Origin: Cacajao melanocephalus
Taxonomy: Eukaryota; Chordata; Mammalia; Primates; Pitheciidae
Reading direction: 5' to 3'
NCBI GenBank assembly: GCA_963573385.1
Contig: CAUYLG010034747.1
Coordinates: forward strand, 1-64,000
Length of the DNA: 64,000 nt
In this document: positions 52,112-64,000 of the stretch, one piece after another
Numbering within the stretch: the stretch's first letter is position 1
Layout of the letters: every line of letters starts with the position of its first letter
Notes under the pieces: model-generated
What the model was told of the DNA's origin: nothing
Databases searched by the model: none
The model's input: the letters and a program-made list of their open reading frames with translations, nothing else
Made by a program: the position numbers and the translations under genes

Positions 52112-52281
52112 AAAAAAAATTAGCCGGGCATGGTGGTGGGTACTTATACTCCCAGCTATTCAGGAGGTTGAGGCAGAAGAATCCCTTGAACCCAGGAGGC
52201 AAAGGCTGCAATAAGCTGAGATCATGCCATTGCATTCCAGCCAGGCAACAAGAGCGAGACTCCATCTCAAAAAAAAAAAAA
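51939..52281 (+). mobile_element. AluS-type element with an AT/AC microsatellite in the linker
   Basis: Sense Alu inside the L1 3' end. The decayed TSD is aaattattgtt / aaattactgtt. The mid-linker has expanded to (TA)n(CA)n at 52,063-52,110. Confidence 0.95.
52063..52110. repeat. (TA)n(CA)n microsatellite inside Alu
   Basis: Runs of TATATA followed by ACACAC, then the regular Alu linker A's. Confidence 0.95.
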
Positions 52282-52409
52282 TTACTGTTAACTCTAGTCA
52301 CCCTACTGTGCTATTGAACACTAGAACTTACTCTATCTAACTATGTGTTTGTACAACTAGGACAATTTTCATTTCCTGCAATACAGTTTGTACAGGAAGG
52401 ACAGGGTAA

Positions 52410-52725
<316 letters not shown>

Positions 52726-53110
52726 ATCATTACCTTTTAAGTGCCAATTTCTTGAATGAAGACTTGGTGTGGTAATGGTACCCAATGAGGTTGTTGCTGA
52801 GACTGTTGGTTGTTTTTCTCTCACCTTTTAAAAATATCATTATAAATTATAAACTTATGTTTTTATTTTTACATACACAATATGATTGAGTCTATTGCAC
52901 TAATTACCGTTTTTAGATGCTCAGTGTAAAAACGGTATGTCCCCTCCTTGGCCTGCAGCCCTTCTTGTTGGCCCCTCTGTCCTTTTGACACAACTCACTT
53001 GTCTCCCTTCCTTGCTTCCTGATACAAGATATCCTAGGCTCATCTTGTGTATTTTCTCCTCCAGATGTGGAGTCATCCATCCTTGATAGGAGCCCTGGTT
53101 CCTTCTAGCT

Positions 53111-53826
<716 letters not shown>

Positions 53827-54029
53827 GAGAAAGAAACCATGACCTCACAGGCTCATGAAATTTAGGATATTTTGTCTCCCAATATTTAAAAAAGTTTGAG
53901 GTGATTTTTATTCCTGGCATATTTTCTTGCATTGAAGTAGCAACAAACATTTAGAAAAGTCACAGGAAAGCCTAATGGTGGATCTCCTTGGAGAAAACTT
54001 TATGCACACTGTGTTTTGGAGCAATAACT

Positions 54030-54290
54030 AATGATAAGCATTACCTGATGGACAACAGATGCCCAGCCCTGTGCTTCTGGCTTGAGCACAGCATCTCATG
54101 TAAATCTCACAAAACTCTGTGAGATAAGCACTATCATCATCTCCATTTTACAGACAAGCAAATGAGGCTCTGCAGATGCAGAACCTGTCAGGTGTGCATA
54201 AAGCCAGGAAGTGATCATGTGGGCTGTGAACTCGGGTCTAACTCTAAAGCTTATGTCCTAAGCCACTGTGCTTTACTAACTGCATTGTAA
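54030..54290 (+). mobile_element. MIR SINE, nearly full length
   Basis: 'gcccagccctgtgcttctgg', 'tctgtgagataagcactatc', 'tccattttacagacaagcaa' and 'cctaagccactgtgctttac' in sense order. Confidence 0.8.
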
Positions 54291-54499
54291 TTTGAAAACC
54301 TTCCACCTCCATGGCCTATAGAACTGCAGGCTTGTGTGATAACCTGGACAAGGAATCTGGACATAGGCAAATGTAAAAGGAACACATAAATGGAATTGCC
54401 CTACATTTTTCTACCTTGGAGCAAGAGCCTCTATTTCAATGCTTTATAAAAAGTATCTTTACAAACAGATACACAAACAACTTAAAAACTGACATAGTA

Positions 54500-54804
<305 letters not shown>

Positions 54805-54869
54805 CTGACATAGTAGAAACATGCATGTTAATGTTAAAATATTCAATTTTGTTAGTTCTGTTTCTTTGT

Positions 54870-55115
54870 CTTCCTTAAATTTGGAATTCCTTTCCCTTCC
54901 CTGCCCTCCATCATCCCTGTCAGGCTCGAGTTTCCTTGGCTTAAATTCTGCTCCCTAGTATTCCCTAGCACCACCTTACCTCCTCCAGGGCCTCTGCCCA
55001 ATCCTCCAGTTTGGAGTGAATTCCCTCTTTCTCTGTGATTCCATGCATTCCGTATGCTCTTGCCCCAGGATTTCCTGCCTGACATCATAATAACTGTTTA
55101 CCTTTGTCTTTTGCA
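54870..55115 (+). mobile_element. Possible L2 fragment
   Basis: 'ttggaattcctttcccttcc' and the later 'ttaaattctgctccctagta' fit L2 spacing loosely. Confidence 0.35.
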
Positions 55116-56186
55116 AAGTGTCACAGCTTCTTTGCTATGCCACACTCACGCTTACACCAGGACACCTGTGACCTGCCTTGAAGATAGGTCTCCATGAACA
55201 TTCCCTGAGGCAATGCAGGATGGGACCTTGAAGGAGTCAAAGCCAAAGGTGGCTTTGTGGCAGAGGCATTTTGGTGTTCTGTGCAGTTTGTGAGCCTTGG
55301 TACCATGGACAGGAGGTCAAAGAGATGAAAACTATATCACAGTCTCACTATTTATTTCAAGAGAAAACCACGAAAAATGATCATGAAAGAGTCTCTTACA
55401 GACTGTCAAGGCAACCATCTGTTTATTTGGGTTCCTCCACCCAGGGCCCTTCTTTTTCCATGCATCTAAAATATGAGCAGGAGCCATAGGGCTGGATCTT
55501 AGCAAAGGGGACATCCAGGGCCAGGAAAATATGCACAGCTTTTACCAAACACAATCCATCTAGATTTTAATGAGATGAGAATGGGCTGCAAAGGGAAAAT
55601 AGAAAACAGAAATCTTCCAGCTGGGAATGATGGGTGGTTATGATCATCTATACACAGACAATAGATGCTCTGAAGCAACTTTGATGTAATAACCAGGATT
55701 TAGAAAATTAAGAGAGAAAAAAGAAGAGAGAAGTGGCATATGTGTTTCTGTGTTCTATGTTCTCAGATATCTGTCAAAAGAGAACTAAAAAAATTTTGCT
55801 TTTCTATAACACCCAGATAGGAAGGTTGCTACTGATGTAAGATAACCTTTTTTTTTTTTTTTCTCATCTGTTAGTCTTTGACAGTATCCTTTTTTTCCCT
55901 TTTAAGTCAATGACTAGGATGACTGCAGGAGAGGCAGCCTCCTTAAGTTTCTGCATTATATGCTGAGAGACTGACTAGTCTCAAAAGAGAAGTGAAATTC
56001 AAAATTATATTTACTAGCTGGATAAGTAGGTTGGACAAGATTGGACAATTGATAGGTAGACTCGGATAGTGGGATGGGAAGCAGCTGGCAGAGCCCCCAA
56101 TTGCATCTGTCTACTTGACACATATTAGATAGAAAGGATGAACCATAAGCTGAATATCAACCAACAATGTGACTGTTGCTATAAAG
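55116..56186. other. Unique stretch, nothing recognised
   Basis: No exon, RNA gene or repeat family recognised. Confidence 0.4.
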
Positions 56187-56196
56187 AAAGAATGCA

Positions 56197-56454
56197 GGCC
56201 AGGTGCAGTGGCTCATGCCTGTAATCCCAGCACTTTGGTAGGCTGAGGCCGGCGATCACTTGAGGTCAGGAGCTTGAGACCAGCCTGGCCAAAATGGTAA
56301 AACCCTCTATCTACTAAAAATACAAAAATTATCTGGGCGTGGTGCCAGGTGTGTATAATCCTAGCTACTGGGGAGACTGGGCAGGAGAATTGCTTGAACC
56401 TGGGAGGCAGAGGTTGCAGTGAGCTCAGATTGCAGCAGTGCACTCCAGCCTGGG
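56197..56454 (+). mobile_element. Alu element lacking its A-tail end
   Basis: Sense Alu ending at 'ctccagcctggg' without the last about 25 bp and tail. Flanks 'aaagaatg' occur at 56,187-56,194 and 56,455-56,462. Confidence 0.93.
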
Positions 56455-56489
56455 AAAGAATGGAAGGAAAAAAGAGCAGTTTCAACATA

Positions 56490-56635
56490 GGGATTGATTT
56501 CAGTTTGATTTTCAGTTGGGTGATTTTGGGTAGGTCACTTACTCTCTCAGAGCCTCAGTTTTCTTCTCTATAAGATGGAGATAAAACTATCTACTATATA
56601 AGGTTTCTGGAGCTGGTTCTATCATTTGATTAGAT
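56490..56635 (-). mobile_element. MIR SINE, antisense
   Basis: 'gattttgggtaggtcactta', 'cagagcctcagttttcttct' and 'ctataagatggagataaaac' follow reverse MIR. Confidence 0.8.
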
Positions 56636-56639
56636 TTGA

Positions 56640-57930
56640 AGAAGCTAATGACTCTATTTCCAGTAGAAGAGAGCACTGACAGTCCACAGCTGAACTGTTT
56701 ATGGAAAGATGCAACATTTCAGCATTGGATATTCCTTATCAGTCACTTACGAGAAGCAAGGTTGCCACTGTATATGACACTTTCAAAAAAATGTTTTCAA
56801 ATGAATGAACATAATGATGTTGGCTGGTTGCTCCTAATGTCACTAGACACAGCAGTGTAAGAAAAGGATGAGCTCAGGGATTCATATTTCCAGCTCAAGT
56901 CTTGGCTAAATAACCTAAGAGCTTCTACATGTGCCCTGAAGAAGATACTTATCCTTTTAACTGCAGGGCTGACATTGCTGAAACGCAAACAAAAAATTTC
57001 ACCCTGTGATGGCTGCATGACAACACAAGTTGAACCCCAGCTACAAGAGCTACTGTCTACTGTTAAAGTGAAAGCACTGCTTTGGAAAGAATGGGAGTCC
57101 GTGAACTGGGATGGAGACATGTGGGAAGGCCCTGATGAAACTGAGGACATGAAGTCCCTACATTCTGATGAGTGTTCTTTACCAGTGGAAGAGGTCTCCT
57201 TAGCCCTGGGGGAATTGGTCCCCACCTCCAAAGGAAGTGGCCTTCCCACCTTTAATGGTATCGGCCTCTCCTGCTCCAGCCTTTCCACCTCTGTTCTGAG
57301 GGTATTAACCCTGCACTACTTGAGGAAACTGTAATGGCCTCTCTTGAGGCAGGTGCTGTGCAACACAACAGTGACTCTCCCCAGGATCCGCCCCCACCAC
57401 TCCTCTTTGCTTCTAGACCTATAACGAGACTCAAGTCCCAGCAGGTGCATAGATGAGGTACAATGTATGACCCATGAGGAAGGGCATGGCATTCCAAAGG
57501 AACTACTTGATTTTTCTAATTTATACAGACAGAATTCCATGGAACATGTATAAAGATGGATGAATAATGGTGGAAGAAACATAAAGTTGGATGAGGCTGA
57601 ATTTATTGATATGGGCTCCATAAGCAGAGATTCTGCATTTAATGTTGCAGCTTGAAGAGCCCAAAAGGGCTCTAACAGTTTGGCTGGCTGAAACACGCAC
57701 CAAAAGGTAGCCCATAGTGAGTGAACTCAACATGCTGGCCACGCCTTGGTTTAATGTAGAGAAAGGGATTAAAAAGCTGAGAGACACTGACATGTCAGAG
57801 GGGATTTGTCATTTGAGACCTACCCACACACACTGGGAGGGTCTAGAAGACAGACATGTCACCACGGCTGTGAGAAATAAATCTGTGAAGGGAACTCCAG
57901 CATCCTAGAAGAACTCTGTGATCCTTCTTC
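56640..57930 (+). pseudogene. Endogenous retrovirus gag-like remnant
   Basis: Two protein-like frames on the plus strand (56,636-56,860 and 56,975-57,334), together with 57,717-57,908, resemble gag polyprotein stretches of primate class-I-type endogenous retroviruses. The first ends in a stop. The region between 57,334 and 57,717 is crossed by several stops and at least one frame change. No 5' LTR, primer-binding site or intact gag start was found. I base the gag assignment on general resemblance and on the protease remnant further right in the same orientation. The HERV group is not identified. The copy is defective. Confidence 0.5.
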
Positions 57931-58049
57931 CTCATAGGTCAGACCTCACAGTCACTGGGCTGGGAACCCTAAATGCAGCAGGGTAACTGAACCACAGGGA
58001 AGCAGGGGCCAGGTGGTGGCACTCGACTGCTAAAAGCAAGATAGGTGTG

Positions 58050-58454
58050 GTTATGAGGGACTGTGTTAACTTCTCTTCCCAGGTCCACAAGGGGCGTGGT
58101 TTCAAAGGCAGAAATTTCCCAGCGACACGCCCAACCTGCCTTCATTCACGTTCCCATCTACGGACTAGAGTTTTCTTTGTCTAACTTTTGTGAGGCAGGC
58201 TAGGTAGACTGCCCAGGTGAGCTTCCTCTGTTTAAAAAGCCCACCAAAAGCCTTGGAAGGAGGGGCTCTATTGCAACCCAGGCAGCCAATCCAGCATCAA
58301 AGTCAAAGATCAGTCACTCCAGCGGAAGTTTGGAAAAGCTCCTCTCACTGGACGAGAACTTAAGTGGGGCAGGAGTGACTCCAGGGTTAAATTCCCCCTA
58401 CTCCCTTACCTATACAGATTTCCCTTTCTGGGATCCCCTTCCACGACAGCGTGC

Positions 58455-58505
<51 letters not shown>

Positions 58506-58575
58506 AATAAATTGCTTTTCTGCAAAGCTCCTTGGGTCCGATATTTACTTGAACAATATCACTGCGCCGCCTGGG
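58050..58575 (+). mobile_element. Retroviral LTR lying inside the older ERV
   Basis: A GC-rich U3-like part is followed by a 'gtttaaaaagcccaccaaaa' TATA-like block, a long (TC)n tract, a polyadenylation signal in 'cctaataaattgcttttctg' and a short U5-like end near 'atttacttgaacaatatc'. ERV coding-like sequence lies on both sides. Edges are approximate and no TSD was confirmed. Confidence 0.5.
58457..58501. repeat. (TC)22 microsatellite
   Basis: Uninterrupted pyrimidine tract inside the LTR just upstream of its AATAAA. Confidence 0.97.
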
Positions 58576-58649
58576 CCTCTTACCCATTCTTGGATGAGTG
58601 AGAGCCCAAGGACCTGGAAAAAAACACATATGATCAGGGAACAGTGAGT

Positions 58650-59265
58650 GTCACTGGAACGCCCCTGCAGCCCTGCTCCTGTCCCCCGGTTACCGTTACT
58701 GTCATAGACAGCAGAGTCCAAACAGCAATCAGAATAGTCTAACTCATGCAGAACTATGGAAGTTGGCTAGCTGATCATGATATTCCTAGAAGTGAAACAG
58801 ATAGGAAGTAGATTAAATTCTTACTTGATGATCTGTATGAGTAGAAAAGTTCTAGGTCATGCGAACAAAGTCTAACCTTCATCATAAAAACAAGAGGGTC
58901 ATGGTCACTCAATGAATTCCCAGACTTGGGCCAGTTTACAGACTCAGAACCCTTTGAATGAGAGGGAAGCTGGAGATCCTTGAGGAAATCCCTTCCTCAA
59001 GGTCTCCTATATACTACTGAAAATTTCTACTGAAAAATATAATCTTTTTTCCAGCCTCTGACAAAGGGACCTACTGCCTTTTACCGAGGTAATCATTCAT
59101 TGGGAGAAAAGAAATAATTATATTTTTCAGGGACTATTGGACACTGGCTCTGAACTGACAGTAATTCCAGGAGACCCCAAACATTACTGTGACCTGCCAG
59201 TTAGAGCAGGAGCTTATGGAGGTCAGGTGGGCAATGAAGTTTTAGCTCAGGTCAGGAGATGTAGG
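58650..59265 (+). pseudogene. Endogenous retrovirus gag-end / protease remnant
   Basis: A retroviral aspartic protease signature D-T-G-S-E is encoded at 59,140-59,154, followed by about 35 residues of protease-like sequence. Upstream sequence back to about 58,650 reads like a gag/protease junction, but with stops and shifts. After about 59,265 it gives way to unrelated A-rich sequence, so most of pro and all of pol are missing. The copy is defective. Confidence 0.6.
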
Positions 59266-59904
59266 CAAGACAAAAGAGTACCAAAAAATCAAGACACAAA
59301 TCCCTTGTTCCAATCACCCCTCAACACCACTAAAACGTCTGAACTTTGTTCCATGACAAAAGGCACCAAATTAGGAATCTTAAAAAGGAACTCAATCCTA
59401 CAAAAATAAATAGAAAAAATCTGAACAAACAGATACAGAGTTATTACAAAGAACTAGAAAATAAGATCCAATACACCTCAACTGCTGAAAATTTCTTCCA
59501 AGAAAACAGCCACGAAGAAAGAACATTCAAAATGAGCTAAATGTACTAAACTAGCATTTGGGATATGAAAAAAAGAATAAAATAAAAATAAAAAATAAAA
59601 AACAAAGAATAGAAATGGACAGAGAACAAACAAAAATAAAGAACTGATTAATTTAAGAAAGCAATGAAGGTAAAAGAAAGCTATCTCAAAAATGAAGATT
59701 AAATTACAAGGTACCCAAAGTAAGGTAAACTAAAATGAAAATTTACTAAGGGGCATTTTAAAAGGTAGAAAAACAACTAAGAACATAAAAATGAGAAAAA
59801 GAAAAGAATATCAAAGGTCATAGGGAAAACAGAGAAAATGGAAAACAGATAAAGAAAGATTAAAACTCTCATAATGCAACTATCTGAAGAGAAAAAAAAA
59901 ACAT
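59266..59904 (+). other. A-rich sequence, possibly L1 ORF1-like
   Basis: A-rich plus strand with lysine- and asparagine-rich short frames (for example 59,346-59,540). These look like a decayed L1/HAL1 ORF1 start. The evidence is weak. Confidence 0.3.
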
Positions 59905-60296
59905 GATATGGTTTGGATTTTGTCGTCTCTAAATCTGTTGAAATGTGGTCCCCACTGTTGAAGGTGGGGCCCGGTGGGAGGTGTGTGGGTCATGGAGGCA
60001 ATTCTCTCATGAATGGCTTGGAGCCCTCCCATGGTAAGGAGTTCCCATGAGAGCTGGTTGTTGAAGGAGCCTGCACCTCACCCTTCTCTCTCGTCTCCTT
60101 TCTCTTCATGTGAGGCACTGGCTCCTGCTTCACTTTCCACCATGATTATAAGCTTCCTGTGGTCCTCACCCAAAGCCAAACAGATGCAGGTGCCATGCCT
60201 GTACAACCTGCGGAACTGTAAGCCATAAACCTCTAAATTATAAATTATCCAGCCTCAACTATTCCTTTACAGCAATGCAAAATGGACCAATACAAA
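59905..60296 (+). mobile_element. MST-type MaLR solo LTR
   Basis: Begins 'tgatatggtttggattttgt' and has 'aggtggggcccggtgggagg' and 'ccaccatgattataagcttc'. It ends 'gcaaaatggaccaatacaa'. Confidence 0.85.
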
Positions 60297-60761
60297 TGCT
60301 TAAAACTATAATGTAAGAAAACTTTTCAGATAATCGAAACTTACTATTGAAAGGGCCCACGGGATACTTGGGAAAGTTAACCCAGAGTTAGCATCTTTAA
60401 GACCTATTAAACCTGTTAGAATTCAGAGACTGTAAAAAATAAAAAAAATAATAAAAAAATAAAGACCTCTAGGCAAAAAGATCACTTAATTACAAAGGCA
60501 AAAGTATTAGATGTTCAGAGCAAGACAATAGAGCAGTATTTTAAAACAAACAGACAAATGAAAAATAGCTCAATGAAAGAAAATGTGGATCTTCATTTAT
60601 ATAAACTTAAGTTGTCCAAGTATCAAGGCTACTGAAAACCTGCAAAAGACAAAATCCTAGGGTATCTTGAACCTGTGAGTTTTTCCCGAGGAATTGGATA
60701 GAGTATGAGCTTCATTCACTTGATAGGTGATGGGAAATTTTTCAGCAAAGGGACTGATAAT

Positions 60762-60797
<36 letters not shown>

Positions 60798-60992
60798 AAA
60801 TTGTAGATCTAAGACAAAAACAAAGTCAGAATGAAGGTTGAAGACTGATGCACAAATGCTATATGTCTTGACAAACAGAAATAATGCAACTAAAACTGGT
60901 TAAGGGATGGAAGAGGGAATAAAGAGAGTAAAATAAACTCACTGGTTGTTGTAGAGGTAACAGGTGGGAGTTGAAGATACAATTAAAAACCC
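60297..60992. other. A-rich stretch, probably LINE-derived
   Basis: AT-rich with a (GT)15 microsatellite at 60,765-60,794. It may belong to the L1 whose ORF2 begins to be recognisable at 61.5 kb. Confidence 0.35.
60765..60794. repeat. (GT)15 microsatellite
   Basis: Uninterrupted GT dinucleotides. Confidence 0.97.
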
Positions 60993-61291
<299 letters not shown>

Positions 61292-61499
61292 TCAAATCTG
61301 GCAAGCTAGGTGGTCAAAGGTTAACTAAGAAAATGGGACAATGGATATTCAAATATAAAGATAACCATTAGAACAATAACAACAGACTTCTTAAATTTAT
61401 TTTTCCATAATTGAAGAGTAAAGTATATGTCTTTAGAAAAAGAAACATAAGAAATATGACATAATATATATAATTATAAACCATTATGATAGACTCAGA

Positions 61500-62860
61500 C
61501 CAAACATATCATCCGTCTCAATAAATCTAATGGACTGAAATCACCAATGGAAAGAAACACATTTTCAGTTCAGCTCACAATGTACAAGACTCAACTATAT
61601 ACAATATCCAAGATATATGAAACAAAGTGATTAAGGAAGGCAAATTACAAATGGATAGATAAGGAAATTCCAGGAAACTGGAAACAACAAGAAGGCAGAG
61701 GTAGCAATGTGATATCCAACAAATAAGGATTCAAGACTAAAAGTGTTAAACAAGAATTAGCACCTTTTAATGCTAAAAGCCAAAATCATAATGAAGATAT
61801 AACCCTTATAAATATTTATGCTCCAAAAAACATGGTAGCCAACTTTATGAAGGAGTTTTCCTACTCTGGGTTCAAAATGGATCAAGTGGATTTAAAAACC
61901 CTCAACATAATCCATTATGTAAATCTTATAGCTATATATTGAACCTTATACTTTGATGATAGTGAAAATACCTGTTTATCAAGTGCCTGGAAACCATTTA
62001 TCAAAATTGATCACAAGGAAAATACTAGTAAGTTCCATGAGTTAGAAATATTACAAACAACACACTGAGCACAATGCAAAAAAGGAAAAAAAGAAATTAA
62101 TAACCAAAGCTAAAAGCAAAAAGGGCTTCCACCTGATAAATTTAGGAAGCCTCCTATTAAACAACTCTTGAGTGAAAGGGAAAACACAAATTGAAATTAA
62201 ATAATTAAATAATTTGTAAAAAAAAAAAAAAAAGAAAGAAAACCAAAAACAAAAAAACAAAAACAAAATAAACCCCAAACCCCAACATATGGGACACATT
62301 TAAAGCATATATCAGAGGAAAATTTATAGGATGAAATACTTTCATAAGTAAAAAATTTAAAAATATGAAACAAACAACTTAGATACCTAGTTTAAAAACT
62401 AGAATACAACAAAGTAAACCAAAAGGAAGCAATTAAAAGGAAATAATAAAGATAATAGCAGAAATTAATAAAGTAGAGAATAGAAAACCGGTAGACTTAC
62501 TTGAAACACATTAACAAAATAGCAACTGCTAACCAACCTGAACAGGGAAAAAGAGAGAACACAAATAACAAAACAATCAATGACAAGGGAAAATAGAAAA
62601 TAATTAACAATCAAAAGATACTACATTTGAAATTCTATATTAAATAGATAAGGATATAGGTTCCCAAAATTGAGCCCATCAGAGAAAGCTGAAATAGAGC
62701 AAAATTTCCATAATATACAAAAACGATTATTAAACAATGATTGCATACAAAAAGCATCAGGCCCAAATATTTTCACCACAGTCTTCTACCAAACCTTCAA
62801 AGATGAGATAGTTCCAATGTTCTATAAATTGCCTTTCAGCATTAAAAATGCAGAAGGCAA
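61500..62860 (+). mobile_element. Old L1 ORF2, endonuclease to pre-RT region
   Basis: 'aagatataacccttataaat' with 'atttatgctccaaaaaacat' is the endonuclease region. Near 62,750-62,820 the translated KASGPNIFTTVFYQTFKDE matches the well-known L1 ORF2 segment before the reverse transcriptase domain. Many stops and A-runs interrupt it. Confidence 0.85.
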
Positions 62861-62861
62861 A

Positions 62862-63332
62862 ATAATGTTCCCCTTCCTCTAAAAGATACCCATGTCTGAA
62901 TCCCCAGAACCGATAAGTATGTTATGTTGTACACCAAAGAGGAATTTAGATTGCAGATACAATTAAGATTCTTAATTAGTTGAATTTACCTAGGGAGATT
63001 ATTCTGGATTAACAAAGTAGGCCCCATGTAATTGTAATAGTCCTTAAATATGGAAGAGGGAAGGAAAGAATCAGTGTCAGAGACGTGTAACATGAGAAAA
63101 ACTCAACCACTGCTCGCTTTGAAGATGGAAGAGGGCCATGAGTCCAGAAATATGGGTAGCCTGAAGAAGCTGGTAAAGACAAGAAAGTAAATATTCCCCC
63201 AGAGCCTCCAGAAAAGAATGAACCTGCCAATATCCAGGTTTTAAGCTCAATGAGACCTACTTTGTACTGCTGACCTCCAGTGTTCTGGTTTGTGATGATT
63301 TGTTACAGCAACGAACAGAAACTAGTACAAAA
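62862..63332 (+). mobile_element. MLT1-type MaLR solo LTR inside L1 ORF2
   Basis: 'gaatccccagaaccgataag', 'aattaagattcttaattagt', 'gagattattctggattaaca', 'aagaagctggtaaagacaag', 'gatgatttgttacagcaacg' and a terminal 'aactagtaca' mark an MLT1-type LTR. L1 ORF2 sequence occurs on both sides. Confidence 0.75.
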
Positions 63333-63374
63333 TAACAATTAAAAAATGAAGAAAAACTTCCTTTTCTTTTATTT

Positions 63375-63684
63375 CATCTTTTTTTTTTTTTTTTTAATAG
63401 AAACAGGTACTCACTCTGTGGCCCAGGCTGGAGTGCAGTGACATGATCATAGCTCAGCATAACCTTGAACTCCTGGGCTTAAGCAATCCTCCTGCCTCAG
63501 TCTCCTGAGTAGCTAGAATTATTGTCACATGCCACCATGCCCAACTCATTTTTAAGATTTTTTTTGAAGAGACAGGGTCTCGTTGTGTTGCCCATGATGG
63601 TCTTAAACTCCTGTGCCTAAGCAATCCTCCTGTCTCAGCCTCCCAAAGCTCTGGGAATTACAGGTATGAGTCACTGCACTTGGC
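63375..63684 (-). mobile_element. AluJ-type element, antisense
   Basis: T-run then a diverged antisense Alu ending 'gagtcactgcacttggcc'. It also sits inside the L1. Confidence 0.93.
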
Positions 63685-63699
63685 CTTCCTTATTCTTTT

Positions 63700-64000
63700 A
63701 GTAAATTAAGTATGACCCAATTTTGATACTTAAACCTGATGAAACTCTACAAAAAGAGTAGAAAAAGGAAAACTGGAGCTCAATGTCACTCATAAATACA
63801 GATGCAAAGGACTATATAATAGCAAACATAATCTAACACCACAGAATGGAAATATTATGCTGTGACCAGTTGGGACTCATGCCAGTAATTTAAAGTTGGT
63901 TCCATATTAGAAAACCAACACTGATAAATCTAAGGGGAAAAAATATTATCTTCATAGATGCTGACAAAGCCTTTAACAGAAACTTGATATCCATTCCAGT
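63700..64000 (+). mobile_element. L1 ORF2 continued, reverse transcriptase region
   Basis: 'tgtcactcataaatacagat' with 'gcaaaggactatataatagc' and 'aaaatattatcttcatagat' with 'gctgacaaagcctttaacag' match the start of the L1 RT domain. This continues the copy interrupted at 62,860. It is cut by the window end. Confidence 0.8.

Larger units (their letters stand above)
51745..52360 (-). mobile_element. L1MA/L1PB-type 3' end, 5'-truncated, split by an Alu
   Basis: 'tttatggagtacatgttata', 'atcaaatcagagtaattagg', 'atatccaacactgcaaatat', 'ctagctattttgaaatatac' and, after the Alu, 'taactctagtcaccctactg' are the reverse complement of an L1 3'UTR. Confidence 0.8.

Noticed and set aside
56797..57288. 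163-codon minus-strand open frame
   Set aside because: Antisense shadow of the ERV gag-like region. The plus strand carries the recognisable protein pattern.

Overview
This window is vertebrate nuclear DNA and almost certainly primate, most likely human. It carries about 25 Alu insertions (including at least one AluY-like copy), MIR and L2 fossils, MaLR solo LTRs, a primate-type L1 5' end and primate-type L1/ERV debris. There are no prokaryote-style gene arrays. Nearly every long open frame is Alu, LINE or chance sequence.

The one gene I can support runs right to left on the minus strand. A CpG-rich promoter at about 47.31-47.90 kb leads into a short coding first exon (47,255-47,308) starting MGHCCC. 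A canonical 67-nt internal exon follows at 36,175-36,241 after an intron of about 11 kb. The two join in frame and match my recollection of the N-terminus of the short isoform of MTUS2 (TIP150/CAZIP, human 13q12.3), a coiled-coil microtubule plus-end protein of the ATIP family. Exon 2 ends in phase 1 at a GTAAGT donor, so the transcript continues left. I recognised no further exon, so 1-36,174 reads as intron. Sequence right of 47.9 kb is upstream flank for this isoform and probably intron for the long isoform.

Layout by region. 1-400: truncated L1 5' end (minus). 2.94 kb: strong CTCF-like site. 3-12 kb: Alu-dense, with MIR, L2 and MER5 fossils. 12-18 kb: MLT1, L2 with a nested MER5A, and two MaLR LTRs. 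18.5-21.3 kb: L1M (plus) abutting a HAL1-like element (minus). 21.5-28 kb: two unexplained direct-repeat pairs, L1 ORF2 and LTR remnants. 28-36 kb: DNA-transposon-like and LTR remnants. 36-44 kb: exon 2 and mostly unique intron. 44.4-50.6 kb: Alu-free zone around the promoter. 50.4-53.1 kb: nested LINE and Alu insertions. 53.5-64 kb: Alus, a broken class-I-type ERV with an LTR inside it, an MST LTR, and an L1 ORF2 split by an MLT1 LTR and an Alu.

I found no undescribed biological system. The points most worth following are the alternative MTUS2 promoter with its putative lipidated N-terminus, the CTCF-like site, and the short direct repeats that known families did not explain to me. Repeat subfamily names come from recalled consensus sequences, not a database search. 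Boundaries are good to roughly 10-50 bases unless target-site duplications (TSDs) are given.
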